The notes beneath the pieces are model-generated. The model was not told where the DNA came from, ran no database searches, and worked only from the letters and a program-made list of their open reading frames with translations. From contig NZ_RKHX01000002.1 of the NCBI RefSeq assembly GCF_003755175.1, positions 1 to 64,000 on the forward strand: a stretch of DNA of 64,000 bases, in the 5' to 3' direction. The translations under genes and the position numbers were made by a program. This DNA comes from Cellulomonas sp. PhB150 (GTDB lineage Bacteria > Actinomycetota > Actinomycetes > Actinomycetales > Cellulomonadaceae). Below are positions 53,115-63,774 of the stretch, piece after piece. Position 1 is the first letter of the stretch, and each line of letters begins with the position of its first letter.

Positions 53115-54059
53115 GTGAGTGACGAACCGGCGATCCGGACCAGGGGCCTGCGCAAGACCTACCGGTCGTTCACCCTGCGTGAGGTGGTCGCCGTCGAGGG
53201 CCTCGACCTCGAGGTGCCGGTCGGCGGCGTGCACGCGTTCCTGGGGCCGAACGGAGCGGGCAAGACGACGACGATCCGCATGCTGCTCGGCCTGGAACGC
53301 CCCGACTCGGGCTCCATCCGGCTGCTCGGTCACGACCTGCCCGACGGCCTCGAGGCTGCGGTCGCGAAGGTCGGCGCGATCGTCGAGCAGCCGCGCTTCT
53401 ACCCGGCGTTCTCCGGGCGCCGGAACCTGTCGCTGCTCGCCCAGGCCGTCGGAGCCGAGAAGAAGGTCGACGAGCTGCTCGCACAGGTCGGGCTCGCCGA
53501 CCGCGCTGGTGACCGCTACCGGTCGTACTCCTTGGGCATGAAGCAGCGCCTCGCCGTCGCGTCGACCCTGCTCAAGGACCCCGAGCTCGTGATCTTCGAC
53601 GAGCCGACCAACGGCCTGGACCCGGCCGGCGTCCACGACGTCCGGACGATCATGCGCACACTGGCCGACGCCGGGCGCACGGTCCTGGTCTCGTCGCACA
53701 TGCTCGCCGAGGTCGAGCAGGTCGCCGACACCGTCTCGATCGTGGTCGGCGGGCGGCTCGTCGCCGACGGGCGGGTCGCGGACCTCGTGGGTGCGCACGC
53801 TCGTGGGGCCGTCCGGGTAAGCGTGACCGATCCCGTGCGAGCGGGAGAGGCGTTCGAGCGGTGCGGCTGGTCCGTGCGCCGGGACGGTGATGCGCTCGTC
53901 GTCGAGGGCGTGGACGACCCGGTCGAGGTCTCGCGCGTGCTCGCCCGCGAGGGGGTGGACCTGCGGGAGCTCGCGGCCGAGCGCCCCGACCTCGAGCAGG
54001 TCTTCCTCGCACTCACCGGCGCGCCGCGCGACGGACAGCCGCAGGGGGTCGGCGCATGA
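53115..54059 (+). CDS. ABC transporter ATPase, first of two paralogous exporter pairs
   Basis: 314 aa. Walker A GPNGAGKTTTIRML (about residue 45), signature YSLGMKQRLAVASTL, Walker B LVIFDEPTNGLD, H-loop SSHML, then a C-terminal accessory domain of about 90 residues as in CcmA/BcrA-type ATPases. Its GTG start has no good ribosome site. It overlaps the permease at 54056 (ATGA). The pair at 55153-57131 is a close paralogue, which indicates tandem duplication. Confidence 0.93.
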   Translation: MSDEPAIRTRGLRKTYRSFTLREVVAVEGLDLEVPVGGVHAFLGPNGAGKTTTIRMLLGLERPDSGSIRLLGHDLPDGLEAAVAKVGAIVEQPRFYPAFSGRRNLSLLAQAVGAEKKVDELLAQVGLADRAGDRYRSYSLGMKQRLAVASTLLKDPELVIFDEPTNGLDPAGVHDVRTIMRTLADAGRTVLVSSHMLAEVEQVADTVSIVVGGRLVADGRVADLVGAHARGAVRVSVTDPVRAGEAFERCGWSVRRDGDALVVEGVDDPVEVSRVLAREGVDLRELAAERPDLEQVFLALTGAPRDGQPQGVGA

Positions 54060-55048
54060 GGCTCCTGACAGCTGAGCTCGAGCGTTTCCGCTGCCGTCCG
54101 GTGCTGGGGCTGGTCGCCGGCCTGCTGCTGCTCGCCAGCGCGGGCTTCGTCGCCATGGCGTGGAGCAGCACGACGCCCGCGACTGCCGCGGAGATCTCGG
54201 CGGGCACGCAGGACTACGAGGCTGCCAAGGTCCGGTGGAGCGAGCTCAACGCGCAGTACGTCGAGCAGTGTCGTGCGAGGCAGGCCGACGGGCAGGGCGG
54301 CGACAGCGACTGCGAGCCGCCGTACGACTCCGACGACGCTCCGGGGCTCGACTCGTTCCTCCCCGCGCCGCCGTACTTCCCGGCGGAGGTCGGCAACGCG
54401 ACCACCGGGCTGCGGCTGCCGGTCCTCCTCGCGGCCTTCGCGATGGGTGTCAGCTTCGTGACCGCCGAGTTCGGCGCCCGGACCATGGGCACGTGGCTCA
54501 CGTTCGCGCCCCGTCGCAGCCGCGTCTTCGCGACGAAGTCCGCCGCGGCGGCGCTCGGCGCGTTGCCGGCCGCGGTCGCGGCCCTCGGGCTCGCCATCGG
54601 CGGGATCGCACTCGTCTTCCTGGTCCGCGGGGCAGCCATCGAGGGCGAGGGCGCGTGGAGCGCGCCCCTGGGTGACGCGGCGCACCTGCTCCCTGCGGTG
54701 CTCGCAGCCGCTCTCCTCGGAGCCGGGCTGGCGTTCGCGGTGCGCCACGCCGCCGCGGTCACGGGCATCGTCGTGTGGTGGGCGCTCGCCGTCGAGTTCA
54801 CGCTGCCTCAGGTCGCGCCGCGCCTGGCACCGGCGACGTTCGGCCTGAACCTCCGGGCCTGGTTCGAGGGCAGCGCGAGGTACGCGGTGACGGAGTGCGG
54901 GCCGGACCCGGACCTGGCCGGCGCCGTGGGGTGCCACGACGTCGACCGGAGCATCGGCGCCTCGCAGGGTGGCCTCTTCCTCCTGCTCGCGACTGTCGCC
55001 GTCCTCGCGCTGGGCGCCGTCGTGTTCCGGCGTCGCGCGGTCACCTGA
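54056..55048 (+). CDS. ABC-2-type permease, first pair
   Basis: 330 aa. A first helix (residues 14-35), an extracytoplasmic loop of about 80 residues with C72 and C86, and further helices after residue 118. A second outer loop near the C-terminus has C281 and C293. The cytoplasmic motif EFGARTMGTWLTFAPRRSR is shared with the 56139 permease. The last residues VVFRRRAVT are cytoplasmic. Exported substrate unknown. Confidence 0.88.
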   Translation: MRLLTAELERFRCRPVLGLVAGLLLLASAGFVAMAWSSTTPATAAEISAGTQDYEAAKVRWSELNAQYVEQCRARQADGQGGDSDCEPPYDSDDAPGLDSFLPAPPYFPAEVGNATTGLRLPVLLAAFAMGVSFVTAEFGARTMGTWLTFAPRRSRVFATKSAAAALGALPAAVAALGLAIGGIALVFLVRGAAIEGEGAWSAPLGDAAHLLPAVLAAALLGAGLAFAVRHAAAVTGIVVWWALAVEFTLPQVAPRLAPATFGLNLRAWFEGSARYAVTECGPDPDLAGAVGCHDVDRSIGASQGGLFLLLATVAVLALGAVVFRRRAVT

Positions 55049-55152
55049 CAGCGCTGCTCATCTGACCGGTCGTTTCGCCCACATCGCGGCCGTGCGACGG
55101 GTACGGTTCGGGCAGTCGCGACGACGGGGGCGCGCACGACGAAGGGGGCTTC

Positions 55153-56142
55153 GTGACCGCTGACCTGGCGATCTCGACGCGTGGGCTGCGCAAGACCTAC
55201 CGCAAGCTCAACATGACGCGGTCCGTGGCGGTCGAGGGCCTGGACCTCGATGTCCCGGTCGGCGGGGTGCACGGCTTCCTCGGCCCCAACGGCTCGGGCA
55301 AGACGACGACCATCCGGATGCTGCTGGGTCTGATCAGCGCCGACTCCGGCACGATGCGCCTGTTCGACCAGGAGCTGCCGAAGGCGCTCCCGGACGTCGT
55401 CGGGCGCGTCGGTGCGATCGTCGAGCAGCCGAAGTTCTTCCCCAACTTCTCCGGCCGCCGCAACCTCACGCTCCTCGCGGGGGCCATCGGCGTCGACCCG
55501 AAGCTCGTGGACGTCGTCATCGCCGACGTGGGCCTCGCCGACCGCGCGAAGGACCGCTACCGCGGGTACTCGCTCGGCATGAAGCAGCGGCTCGCGATCG
55601 CCGCGACGCTCCTCAAGGACCCCGACCTGCTGATCTTCGACGAGCCGACCAACGGCCTCGACCCGGCGGGCATCCACGAGATCCGCGGCATCATGCGTGG
55701 CCTGGCCGACCGCGGCAAGACCGTGCTCGTCTCGAGCCACATCCTCAACGAGGTCGAGCTGGTGGCCGACACCGTCTCGATCATCGCCCAGGGTCGGCTC
55801 GTCGCGAGCGGCACGGTGAGCGGGCTGCTCGGCGCTGCGGCGACCACCGCGGTGCGCGTCGGGGTGCCGGACCCGGCCGCGGCCGGCCCGGTGCTGGCCG
55901 CGCAGGGCTGGACCGCGCGGCTCGACGGGAACCTGCTCGTCGTCGAGGGAGCGCCCGATCCTGGCCGGATCACGCAGGTGCTCGCCGGTGCGGGGATCTT
56001 CGTCCACGAGCTCGTCCCGGTGCGCGCCGACCTCGAGTCCGTGTTCCTCGAGCTCACTGCCGGGCAGGGCCCCGGCACGCGTCCGGAGTCGGCGGGCCAC
56101 GCCCCGCACGGTCGCCGCGCTCAGCAGGGTGGTGCCGAGTGA
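55153..56142 (+). CDS. ABC transporter ATPase, second paralogous pair
   Basis: 329 aa. Walker A GPNGSGKTTTIRML, signature YSLGMKQRLAIAATLL, Walker B LLIFDEPTNGLD. It aligns nearly along its whole length with the 53115 ATPase (both have GLRKTYR, VAVEGLDL, VPVGGVH). The GTG follows AAGGGGG with a 5-nt gap, and TACGGT at 55102-55107 may be a separate promoter. Overlaps its permease by GTGA. Confidence 0.93.
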   Translation: MTADLAISTRGLRKTYRKLNMTRSVAVEGLDLDVPVGGVHGFLGPNGSGKTTTIRMLLGLISADSGTMRLFDQELPKALPDVVGRVGAIVEQPKFFPNFSGRRNLTLLAGAIGVDPKLVDVVIADVGLADRAKDRYRGYSLGMKQRLAIAATLLKDPDLLIFDEPTNGLDPAGIHEIRGIMRGLADRGKTVLVSSHILNEVELVADTVSIIAQGRLVASGTVSGLLGAAATTAVRVGVPDPAAAGPVLAAQGWTARLDGNLLVVEGAPDPGRITQVLAGAGIFVHELVPVRADLESVFLELTAGQGPGTRPESAGHAPHGRRAQQGGAE

Positions 56143-57131
56143 CGCGGCTGGTGCGGGTCGAGCTCGCGCGATTCTTCGCCCGCGTCCTGCTGTGGTGCGT
56201 GGCCGTGGGACTCGTCCTGGTCTCCGGGCTGATCGTGGTCGAGGCGTGGCGCTCGTCGGCGCCGCCGTCCGAGGCCCAGATCGCGGAGGCTCAGGGGTAC
56301 TACCAGGACAACCTCGCCGACTGGCAGGCGAACCACGAGCAGTACGAGGCGGACTGCCTCGAGCAGATCCAGCAGGCGAAGGACAACGGCGACGACACGA
56401 CCGGCTGGACCTGTGACAACCCCGCGCCCACGCTCGAGAACTTCATCAACGCCAACCCGCCGTTCGCCGAGCAGGGGGCGAACAAGCTCAGTGCCCTGGC
56501 CATCCCGCTCGTCCTCGGCCCCTCGCTCATGGCCGTCAGCTTCATCGCGGCCGAGTTCGCGACCGGCGCGATCAGCAACTGGCTGACGTTCGCCCCGAGG
56601 CGCAACCGGGTCTACTGGAGCAAGGTCGTGGCGGCCGTCCTGGGCGTGGTCCCGGCCGTCCTGGTCGCGACCGCGGTCGCCGCCGTCGGCATCTGGCTGG
56701 CCTACCGCTCCCACGGGACGATCGGCGACCTCGGCCCGCACGGGTACCGCCCCTACGTCGACACGTCCCTGCGGCTGGTGGCCCTCGGCCTCGGCTTCGC
56801 GGCCGGCGCCGCAGCGCTCGCCTTCCTGCTGCGGCACACCGCAGCGGTGCTCGGCGTGGTGATCGGCTGGGCCGTCGTCTGGGAGGGCGTGATCGGCAGC
56901 GCGATCGCGGGGATGCGGCCGTACACGCTGACGTTCGACATCGCCGCGTGGGTCCAGGGTGGCGCGAGCTACTACGTCGAGGAGTGCACCCGGCAGGACG
57001 GGGGAGAGGTGAGCTGCGTCGGCGTCGAGCAGGTCCTGCACATGACGCAGGCGGGCTGGCAGCTCGCAGGTGTCGTCGTGGCGCTCGTCCTCGTCGCGTG
57101 GGCGGTGTTCCGGAGGCGCGACGTCGCGTGA
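56139..57131 (+). CDS. ABC-2-type permease, second pair
   Basis: 330 aa, the same length as its paralogue at 54056. It retains all four outer-face cysteines: C73 and C92 in the first loop, C283 and C293 in the last. The motif EFATGAISNWLTFAPRRNR matches the first permease. Six helices predicted. Substrate unknown; lipid, antibiotic or peptide export are all possible. Confidence 0.88.
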   Translation: MTRLVRVELARFFARVLLWCVAVGLVLVSGLIVVEAWRSSAPPSEAQIAEAQGYYQDNLADWQANHEQYEADCLEQIQQAKDNGDDTTGWTCDNPAPTLENFINANPPFAEQGANKLSALAIPLVLGPSLMAVSFIAAEFATGAISNWLTFAPRRNRVYWSKVVAAVLGVVPAVLVATAVAAVGIWLAYRSHGTIGDLGPHGYRPYVDTSLRLVALGLGFAAGAAALAFLLRHTAAVLGVVIGWAVVWEGVIGSAIAGMRPYTLTFDIAAWVQGGASYYVEECTRQDGGEVSCVGVEQVLHMTQAGWQLAGVVVALVLVAWAVFRRRDVA

Positions 57132-57175
57132 GCCAGTTCCACAGAGTGGTCCCGTGAACCACGATGTGAGACGGC

Positions 57176-57204
57176 GTGACAGCCAGCCTACGGAGGCGTA
57201 GCCT
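57176..57204 (+). promoter_or_regulatory. Promoter of ilvBNC leader
   Basis: GTGACA (57176-57181), a 17-bp spacer and TAGCCT (57199-57204). The -10 is 7 nt before the GTG of the leader peptide, so the leader itself is leaderless. CTACG (57188-57192) and CGTAG (57197-57201) form a small inverted repeat over the -10. Confidence 0.75.
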
Positions 57205-57211
57205 CGCTGGC

Positions 57212-57256
57212 GTGCAGACGATCATCCTCGTAGTACTTCCTGAGCGCGCCGGCTGA
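57212..57256 (+). CDS. ilv operon leader peptide
   Basis: The 14-codon frame reads [14 protein letters not shown]. Six consecutive codons encode the end products of the pathway (Ile, Ile, Leu, Val, Val, Leu) and then the peptide stops. It begins at the transcription start implied by the promoter and is followed by an antiterminator/terminator pair. Too short for standard gene finding. Ribosome stalling at these codons would be the sensor of branched-chain aminoacyl-tRNA. Confidence 0.88.
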   Translation: MQTIILVVLPERAG

Positions 57257-57301
57257 GGCCACCCGCACAGGCCTCGTCAGCGCGCTCACCCCTCGTCCGG
57301 C
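57241..57301 (+). promoter_or_regulatory. Attenuator: protective and antiterminator hairpins of ilvBNC
   Basis: TGAGCGCGC (57241-57249) pairs perfectly with GCGCGCTCA (57280-57288), with inner stem GAGGCC (57255-57260) and GGCCTC (57270-57275). Alternatively GCCGGCTGAGG (57248-57258) pairs with CCTCGTCCGGC (57291-57301), 10 of 11 positions including one G-U. The second pairing uses the 5' arm of the terminator, so the two exclude each other. Confidence 0.72.
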
Positions 57302-57323
57302 CCACGTGGCCTCGAGGGGTTTT
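57289..57323 (+). terminator. Attenuator terminator of ilvBNC
   Basis: CCCCTCG (57289-57295) pairs with CGAGGGG (57313-57319), with inner GGCC (57299-57302) and GGCC (57308-57311), followed directly by TTTT and TCTGTT. It lies 73 bp before the ilvB ATG. Confidence 0.85.
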
Positions 57324-57395
57324 CTGTTGTCCGGCCCGGACGACGACCGCAAGGCACGACCCCGCAGCACCACCGCACGCAGGGAGAGAACACCG

Positions 57396-59255
57396 ATGAC
57401 CGGTCCCCACCCGGCACCGCCGCGCACGCCCGCTCCGCCCGCAAACGGCCCCGCCGTGGTCGCCGCGCAGCGACCCTCCGCCACCCCGGCGGCGAGCTCG
57501 ATCAGCGAGCCCGTCACCGGCGCGAAGTCGATCGTCCGCTCGCTCGAGGAGGTCGGCGCCGAGGTCGTCTTCGGCATCCCCGGCGGCGCGATCCTCCCGA
57601 CCTACGACCCCCTGATGGACTCGACGCGCGTCCGCCACATCCTGGTGCGCCACGAGCAGGGCGGCGGCCACGCGGCCGCCGGCTACGCGTCGGCCACGGG
57701 CAAGGTCGGCGTCTGCATGGCGACGTCCGGCCCGGGGGCGACCAACCTCGTCACCGCGATCGCCGACGCGCACATGGACTCCGTGCCGCTCGTCGCGATC
57801 ACCGGGCAGGTCGCCGCGTCGCTCATCGGCACGGACGCGTTCCAGGAGGCCGACATCGTCGGCATCACGCTGCCGGTGACCAAGCACAACTACCTGGTGA
57901 CGGACCCCGACGACATCCCGCGGGTCATCGCCGAGGCTTTCCACATCGCCTCGACGGGCCGGCCCGGTCCCGTGCTGGTCGACATCGCGAAGTCGGCGAT
58001 GCAGTCGCAGACCACGTTCACCTGGCCGCAGGAGATCTCGCTGCCCGGCTACCACCCGGTGACCAAGCCGCACGCCAAGCAGATCCGCGAGGCGGCCCGG
58101 CTGCTCGCGACGGCTCGTCGGCCCGTCCTCTACGTGGGCGGCGGTGTCATCCGCGCCCGCGCCGCCGCGCAGCTGCGGGCCCTGACCGACGCCTCGGGTG
58201 CTCCCGTGGTCACGACGCTCATGGCGCGCGGCGCGCTGCCCGACTCCCACCCGCAGAACCTCGGCATGCCGGGCATGCACGGCACGGTCCCGGCCGTCGC
58301 CGCGCTGCAGAAGGCGGACCTGGTCGTGGCGCTCGGCGCCCGGTTCGACGACCGCGTGACCGGCCTGCTGTCGAGCTTCGCGCCCGACGCAGCCATCGTG
58401 CACGCGGACATCGACCCGGCCGAGATCAGCAAGAACCGCACCGCGGACGTGCCGATCGTCGGCGACCTGCGCGAGGTGCTTGCGGACCTGCTGCCCGAGC
58501 TCGCACGCGAGCACGCGCAGCACGGCAAGCCGGACCTCGAGGCCTGGTGGACGTTCCTCGGCGGCCTGCGCGACTCGTTCCCGCTGGGGTTCGACGAGAC
58601 GAGCGACGGCCTGCTGGCACCGCAGCACGTCATCTCCCGGATCGGTGAGCTGACCGGGCCCGAGGGGACCTTCGTCGCGGGCGTCGGCCAGCACCAGATG
58701 TGGGCCGCGCAGTTCATCAAGTACGAGCGCCCGAACGCGTGGCTCAACTCGGGCGGCCTGGGCACGATGGGCTACTCGGTCCCCGCGGCGATGGGCGCCA
58801 AGGTGGGCGAGCCGGACCGCACCGTCTGGGCGATCGACGGCGACGGCTGCTTCCAGATGACCAACCAGGAGCTCGCGACCTGCACGATCAACGACATCCC
58901 GATCAAGGTCGCGGTGATCAACAACTCCTCGCTGGGTATGGTCCGCCAGTGGCAGACCCTGTTCTACGAGTCGCGCTACTCCCACACGGACCTGCACACC
59001 GGCCACGGCACGCGCCGGGTGCCGGACTTCGTCAAGCTCGCGGACGCCTACGGCGCCGTGGGCCTGCGGTGCGAGTCGAAGGCGGACGTCGACGCGACGA
59101 TCAAGCGCGCGCTGGAGATCAACGACCAGCCCGTCGTCGTGGACTTCACGGTGTCCCGTGACGCCATGGTCTGGCCGATGATCGCGTCGGGCGGCAGCAA
59201 CGACAAGATCGAGTACGCCCGTGGCATCAGCCCGGCGTGGGACCGGGAGGACTGA
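57396..59255 (+). CDS. ilvB: Acetolactate synthase large (catalytic) subunit
   Basis: 619-aa TPP/FAD enzyme making acetolactate or acetohydroxybutyrate, the first common step to Val, Leu and Ile. A low-complexity Pro/Ala tail (about residues 1-38) precedes the fold. The TPP-activating glutamate is E87 ([15 protein letters not shown]). The Mg/TPP motif is [13 protein letters not shown] with INN (about 480-510). ATG 57396 follows AGGGAGAG. Transcription must pass the attenuator upstream. The regulatory subunit starts 5 bp after the stop. Confidence 0.97.
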   Translation: MTGPHPAPPRTPAPPANGPAVVAAQRPSATPAASSISEPVTGAKSIVRSLEEVGAEVVFGIPGGAILPTYDPLMDSTRVRHILVRHEQGGGHAAAGYASATGKVGVCMATSGPGATNLVTAIADAHMDSVPLVAITGQVAASLIGTDAFQEADIVGITLPVTKHNYLVTDPDDIPRVIAEAFHIASTGRPGPVLVDIAKSAMQSQTTFTWPQEISLPGYHPVTKPHAKQIREAARLLATARRPVLYVGGGVIRARAAAQLRALTDASGAPVVTTLMARGALPDSHPQNLGMPGMHGTVPAVAALQKADLVVALGARFDDRVTGLLSSFAPDAAIVHADIDPAEISKNRTADVPIVGDLREVLADLLPELAREHAQHGKPDLEAWWTFLGGLRDSFPLGFDETSDGLLAPQHVISRIGELTGPEGTFVAGVGQHQMWAAQFIKYERPNAWLNSGGLGTMGYSVPAAMGAKVGEPDRTVWAIDGDGCFQMTNQELATCTINDIPIKVAVINNSSLGMVRQWQTLFYESRYSHTDLHTGHGTRRVPDFVKLADAYGAVGLRCESKADVDATIKRALEINDQPVVVDFTVSRDAMVWPMIASGGSNDKIEYARGISPAWDRED

Positions 59256-59260
59256 TCCAG

Positions 59261-60857
<1,597 letters not shown>

Positions 60858-60870
60858 CCTCACATCTCAC

Positions 60871-60904
60871 CGAACGGCACCCCGGACACCCGGGGTGCCG
60901 TTCG
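60871..60904 (+). terminator. ilvBNC terminator
   Basis: A perfect 15-bp stem CGAACGGCACCCCGG (60871-60885) and CCGGGGTGCCGTTCG (60890-60904) with loop ACAC; the downstream tract is TCGTTCG rather than a T-run. Confidence 0.85.
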
Positions 60905-60949
60905 TCGTTCGTGCGCAAGGATGGGCGCAACGACGACGAAGGGCTGGCG

Positions 60950-61390
60950 ATGACCGACGAGACGACCGGTGACGACGCGGTGACCGGGGACGACCAGTAC
61001 GGGGCGCAGAACATCGCGACGGACGCCGACGACCGCATCACGGCGTTCTGGCAGGCCGCCCGCGGCCACGTGGGCTTCGGCAAGATGGAGTCGATCGTCG
61101 GCGGCAGCCCGCTGGACGTCGTCCCGCCGCCGTCGTTCTCGTTCGGCGCGGGGGAGGAGGCCGACGCGCTCCTCGCCGAGGTGCTGGCGGGGTCGCGGAC
61201 CTCGACGTCCGCCCCGCGCGACGAGTTCGGCGACGAGCTGCCGCGCGTCGGCGACCTCGCGATCGTGCTGGACGGTGCCGGCGAGCCCCGCGCGCTGATC
61301 CGGACCACGGAGATCGAGGTCGGCGTCGAGGTCGTCGAGCGCTTCGAGCTCGTCTACCCGACGAGCGGCCCGACGCCCGCGGTCGACTGA
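60950..61390 (+). CDS. ASCH-domain-like protein with internal deletion
   Basis: 146 aa. ITAFWQAARGHVGF, SFGAGEEADALLAEVLAG and LPRVGDLAIVLDGAGEPRALI follow the ASCH protein pattern, in which a 50-60 residue segment rich in EGDRTL-x-W motifs normally follows. Here the sequence jumps from RTTEIEV straight to the usual C-terminal VVERFELVYP. A 9-bp direct repeat TCGAGGTCG (61314-61322 and 61326-61334) marks the join. The frame is open, so this is a shortened protein or a gene losing function. ASCH proteins may bind RNA. ATG start chosen. Confidence 0.7.
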   Translation: MTDETTGDDAVTGDDQYGAQNIATDADDRITAFWQAARGHVGFGKMESIVGGSPLDVVPPPSFSFGAGEEADALLAEVLAGSRTSTSAPRDEFGDELPRVGDLAIVLDGAGEPRALIRTTEIEVGVEVVERFELVYPTSGPTPAVD

Positions 61391-61408
61391 CCGCCACTAG
61401 GTGAGATG

Positions 61409-61431
61409 GGCGTCCCGAGACGTGGGACGCC
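61409..61431. promoter_or_regulatory. Possible operator upstream of leuB
   Basis: A perfect 8-bp inverted repeat GGCGTCCC (61409-61416) and GGGACGCC (61424-61431) with a 7-nt spacer ends 4 bp before the leuB -10 box and covers its -35 position. There is no gene end that would make it a terminator beyond the ASCH stop 18 bp earlier, so both roles are possible. Confidence 0.5.
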
Positions 61432-61435
61432 GGTC

Positions 61436-61441
61436 TAGGGT
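61436..61441 (+). promoter_or_regulatory. -10 box of leuB
   Basis: TAGGGT, 7 nt before ATG 61449, no ribosome site; the same hexamer as the lacI and FAD-dehydrogenase boxes. Confidence 0.55.
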
Positions 61442-61448
61442 GCCAGAC

Positions 61449-62507
61449 ATGAGCAGCCACGCCGACGCCCGCACCATCAACCTCGCCGTCGTCGCCGGTG
61501 ACGGCATCGGCACCGAGGTCGTCGAGCAGGGGCTGCTCGCGCTCGAGGCGGCGCTGACGGGCACCGGCGTGGGCGTCGCGACGACGGACTTCGACCTGGG
61601 TGCGCGCCGCTGGCACGCGACCGGCGAGACGCTGACGGACACGGACCTCGACGCGATCCGCACGCACGACGCGATCCTGCTGGGCGCCATCGGCGACCCG
61701 AGCGTCCCGAGCGGCGTGCTCGAGCGCGGGCTGCTGCTCAAGCTGCGCTTCGCGCTGGACCACTACGTGAACCTGCGCCCGAGCAAGCTGTTCCCGGGCG
61801 TCCCGACCCCGCTGGCGAACCCGGGCGAGATCGACTTCGTCGTGGTCCGCGAGGGCACCGAGGGCCCCTACGTCGGCAACGGCGGTGCGATCCGCGTCGG
61901 CACCCCGCACGAGATCGCCAACGAGGTGAGCATCAACACCGCGTTCGGCGTCGAGCGCGTGGTCCGCGACGCCTTCGCCCGTGCGGCGGCCCGTCCGCGC
62001 AAGAAGCTCACGCTCGTGCACAAGCACAACGTCCTCGTGCACGCGGGCCACCTGTGGCGCCGCACGGTCGAGGCCGTCAACGCGGAGTTCCCCGACGTGA
62101 CGGTCGACTACCTGCACGTCGACGCCGCCACGATCTTCCTGGTGACGAACCCGGCGCGGTTCGACGTGATCGTCACGGACAACCTGTTCGGCGACATCCT
62201 CACCGACCTCGCCGCCGCGATCACGGGCGGCATCGGCCTGGCCGCGTCCGCGAACATCAACCCAGACCGCACGGCCCCGAGCATGTTCGAGCCCGTGCAC
62301 GGCTCCGCGCCGGACATCGCGGGCCAGGGCAAGGCCGACCCGACCGCCACCGTGCTGTCGGTCGCGCTCCTGCTGGACCACCTGGGCCTCGCGACCCAGG
62401 CGCGCGCCGTCGAGGCGGCCGTCGCGGCCGACATCGCCGAGCGCGCCGGGCGAGTACGGTCGACGGCCGAGGTGGGCAAGGACCTCGCCGCGCGCATCGC
62501 CGGCTGA
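61449..62507 (+). CDS. leuB: 3-isopropylmalate dehydrogenase
   Basis: 352-aa NAD-dependent enzyme of leucine synthesis. It starts [14 protein letters not shown]; the substrate loop is [20 protein letters not shown]. The dehydrogenase signature includes [20 protein letters not shown], and the adenosine loop is [23 protein letters not shown] 61449 was chosen from promoter spacing. ilvE follows 102 bp later with its own promoter. Confidence 0.96.
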   Translation: MSSHADARTINLAVVAGDGIGTEVVEQGLLALEAALTGTGVGVATTDFDLGARRWHATGETLTDTDLDAIRTHDAILLGAIGDPSVPSGVLERGLLLKLRFALDHYVNLRPSKLFPGVPTPLANPGEIDFVVVREGTEGPYVGNGGAIRVGTPHEIANEVSINTAFGVERVVRDAFARAAARPRKKLTLVHKHNVLVHAGHLWRRTVEAVNAEFPDVTVDYLHVDAATIFLVTNPARFDVIVTDNLFGDILTDLAAAITGGIGLAASANINPDRTAPSMFEPVHGSAPDIAGQGKADPTATVLSVALLLDHLGLATQARAVEAAVAADIAERAGRVRSTAEVGKDLAARIAG

Positions 62508-62609
62508 CCCTCGCGCGTGCACCCCGGGCCTGCGCCCGCGCGGTTCACCTGTCCTCCCGGCCGTCGTCACCGGTAACGTCAACTCGACCCTGGTGAAAGG
62601 CCCCCGCAC

Positions 62610-63719
62610 ATGAGCACCCTCACGTCCCCCACGTCGGCAGACCTCTTCGAGGTCCACCGGACCACCACGCCCGTCCCGGACGAGCAGCGCGAGGCAGCGC
62701 TGGCCGCCCCGAAGTTCGGCACCGTGTTCACCGAGCACATGGCCCGCGTCTCGTACACGAACGAGTCGGGCTGGCAGGACCGTCGCGTCGAGAAGTACGG
62801 CCCGCTGCAGCTGGACCCCGCGACCGCTGTCTTGCACTACGCGCAGGAGATCTTCGAGGGGCTCAAGGCGTACCGGCACCCGGACGGCACCGTCTGGACG
62901 TTCCGGCCGAGCGCCAACGCCGCCCGCTTCGCGCGCTCGGCCCAGCGGCTCGCGCTGCCCGTGCTGCCCGAGGCCGACTTCCTGGGTGCGATCGAGGCGC
63001 TCGTGCGCACCGACCTGGCCTGGGTGCCGGCCGGCGAGGAGACGAGCCTCTACCTGCGCCCGTTCATGTACGCCTCGGAGTCGTTCCTCGGTGTGCGGCC
63101 GTCGCTCGAGGCCGAGTTCCTCGTCATCGCCTCGCCGGTCGGCCCCTACTTCGCGGGCGGCGTGCGGCCCGTCGCGATCTGGGTCGACCAGGAGTTCCAC
63201 CGCGCGGGGGCCGGTGGCACGGGTGCGGCCAAGTGCGGCGGGAACTACGCCGCGAGCCTGCTGCCGCAGCAGAACGCCTACGACAAGGGCTTCGAGCAGG
63301 TCTGCTTCCTCGACGCGTCGACGAACACGCTGCTCGAGGAGCTCGGCGGCATGAACGTGTTCCTCGTCAACGCCGACGGCAGCGTCTCCACGCCGCAGAT
63401 GTCCGGCTCGATCCTCGAGGGCGTGACGCGCTCGTCGATCATCCAGCTGCTCGTCGACGCCGGCCACGAGGTCTCCGAGCGCCCGCTGCCGATCGCCGAG
63501 GTCCGCGAGGGACTGGCCGACGGCTCCGTCGCCGAGGTGTTCGCGTGCGGCACGGCGGCCGTCATCACGCCCATCGGCCGGCTCGCGAGCGACGACTTCG
63601 ACCTGGTGGTCGGCGACGGCGAGGCCGGTCCGGTCACGACGCGCATCCGGGCCGAGCTCACGGACATCCAGTACGGCCGGTCGACCGACCGGCACAGCTG
63701 GCTGCACCGCCTGGTCTGA
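62610..63719 (+). CDS. ilvE: Branched-chain amino acid aminotransferase
   Basis: 369-aa fold-type IV PLP enzyme that catalyses the last step for Val, Leu and Ile. The PLP lysine is K208 (GTGAAKCGGNYAASLL). Other class IV blocks are YAQEIFEGLKAYR and CFLDASTNTLLEELGGMNVF. It has a leader of about 25 nt: TAACGT (62574-62579) is a likely -10 and GAAAGG a weak ribosome site. A 19-bp hairpin ends the transcript. Confidence 0.97.
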   Translation: MSTLTSPTSADLFEVHRTTTPVPDEQREAALAAPKFGTVFTEHMARVSYTNESGWQDRRVEKYGPLQLDPATAVLHYAQEIFEGLKAYRHPDGTVWTFRPSANAARFARSAQRLALPVLPEADFLGAIEALVRTDLAWVPAGEETSLYLRPFMYASESFLGVRPSLEAEFLVIASPVGPYFAGGVRPVAIWVDQEFHRAGAGGTGAAKCGGNYAASLLPQQNAYDKGFEQVCFLDASTNTLLEELGGMNVFLVNADGSVSTPQMSGSILEGVTRSSIIQLLVDAGHEVSERPLPIAEVREGLADGSVAEVFACGTAAVITPIGRLASDDFDLVVGDGEAGPVTTRIRAELTDIQYGRSTDRHSWLHRLV

Positions 63720-63725
63720 CCACGA

Positions 63726-63766
63726 CGACGAAGGGCCGCCCCGACGCTCGGGGCGGCCCTTCGTCG
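63726..63766. terminator. Bidirectional terminator after ilvE
   Basis: A perfect 19-bp stem CGACGAAGGGCCGCCCCGA (63726-63744) and TCGGGGCGGCCCTTCGTCG (63748-63766) with loop CGC, between convergent genes. Confidence 0.92.
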
Positions 63767-63774
63767 CGTCCGGG

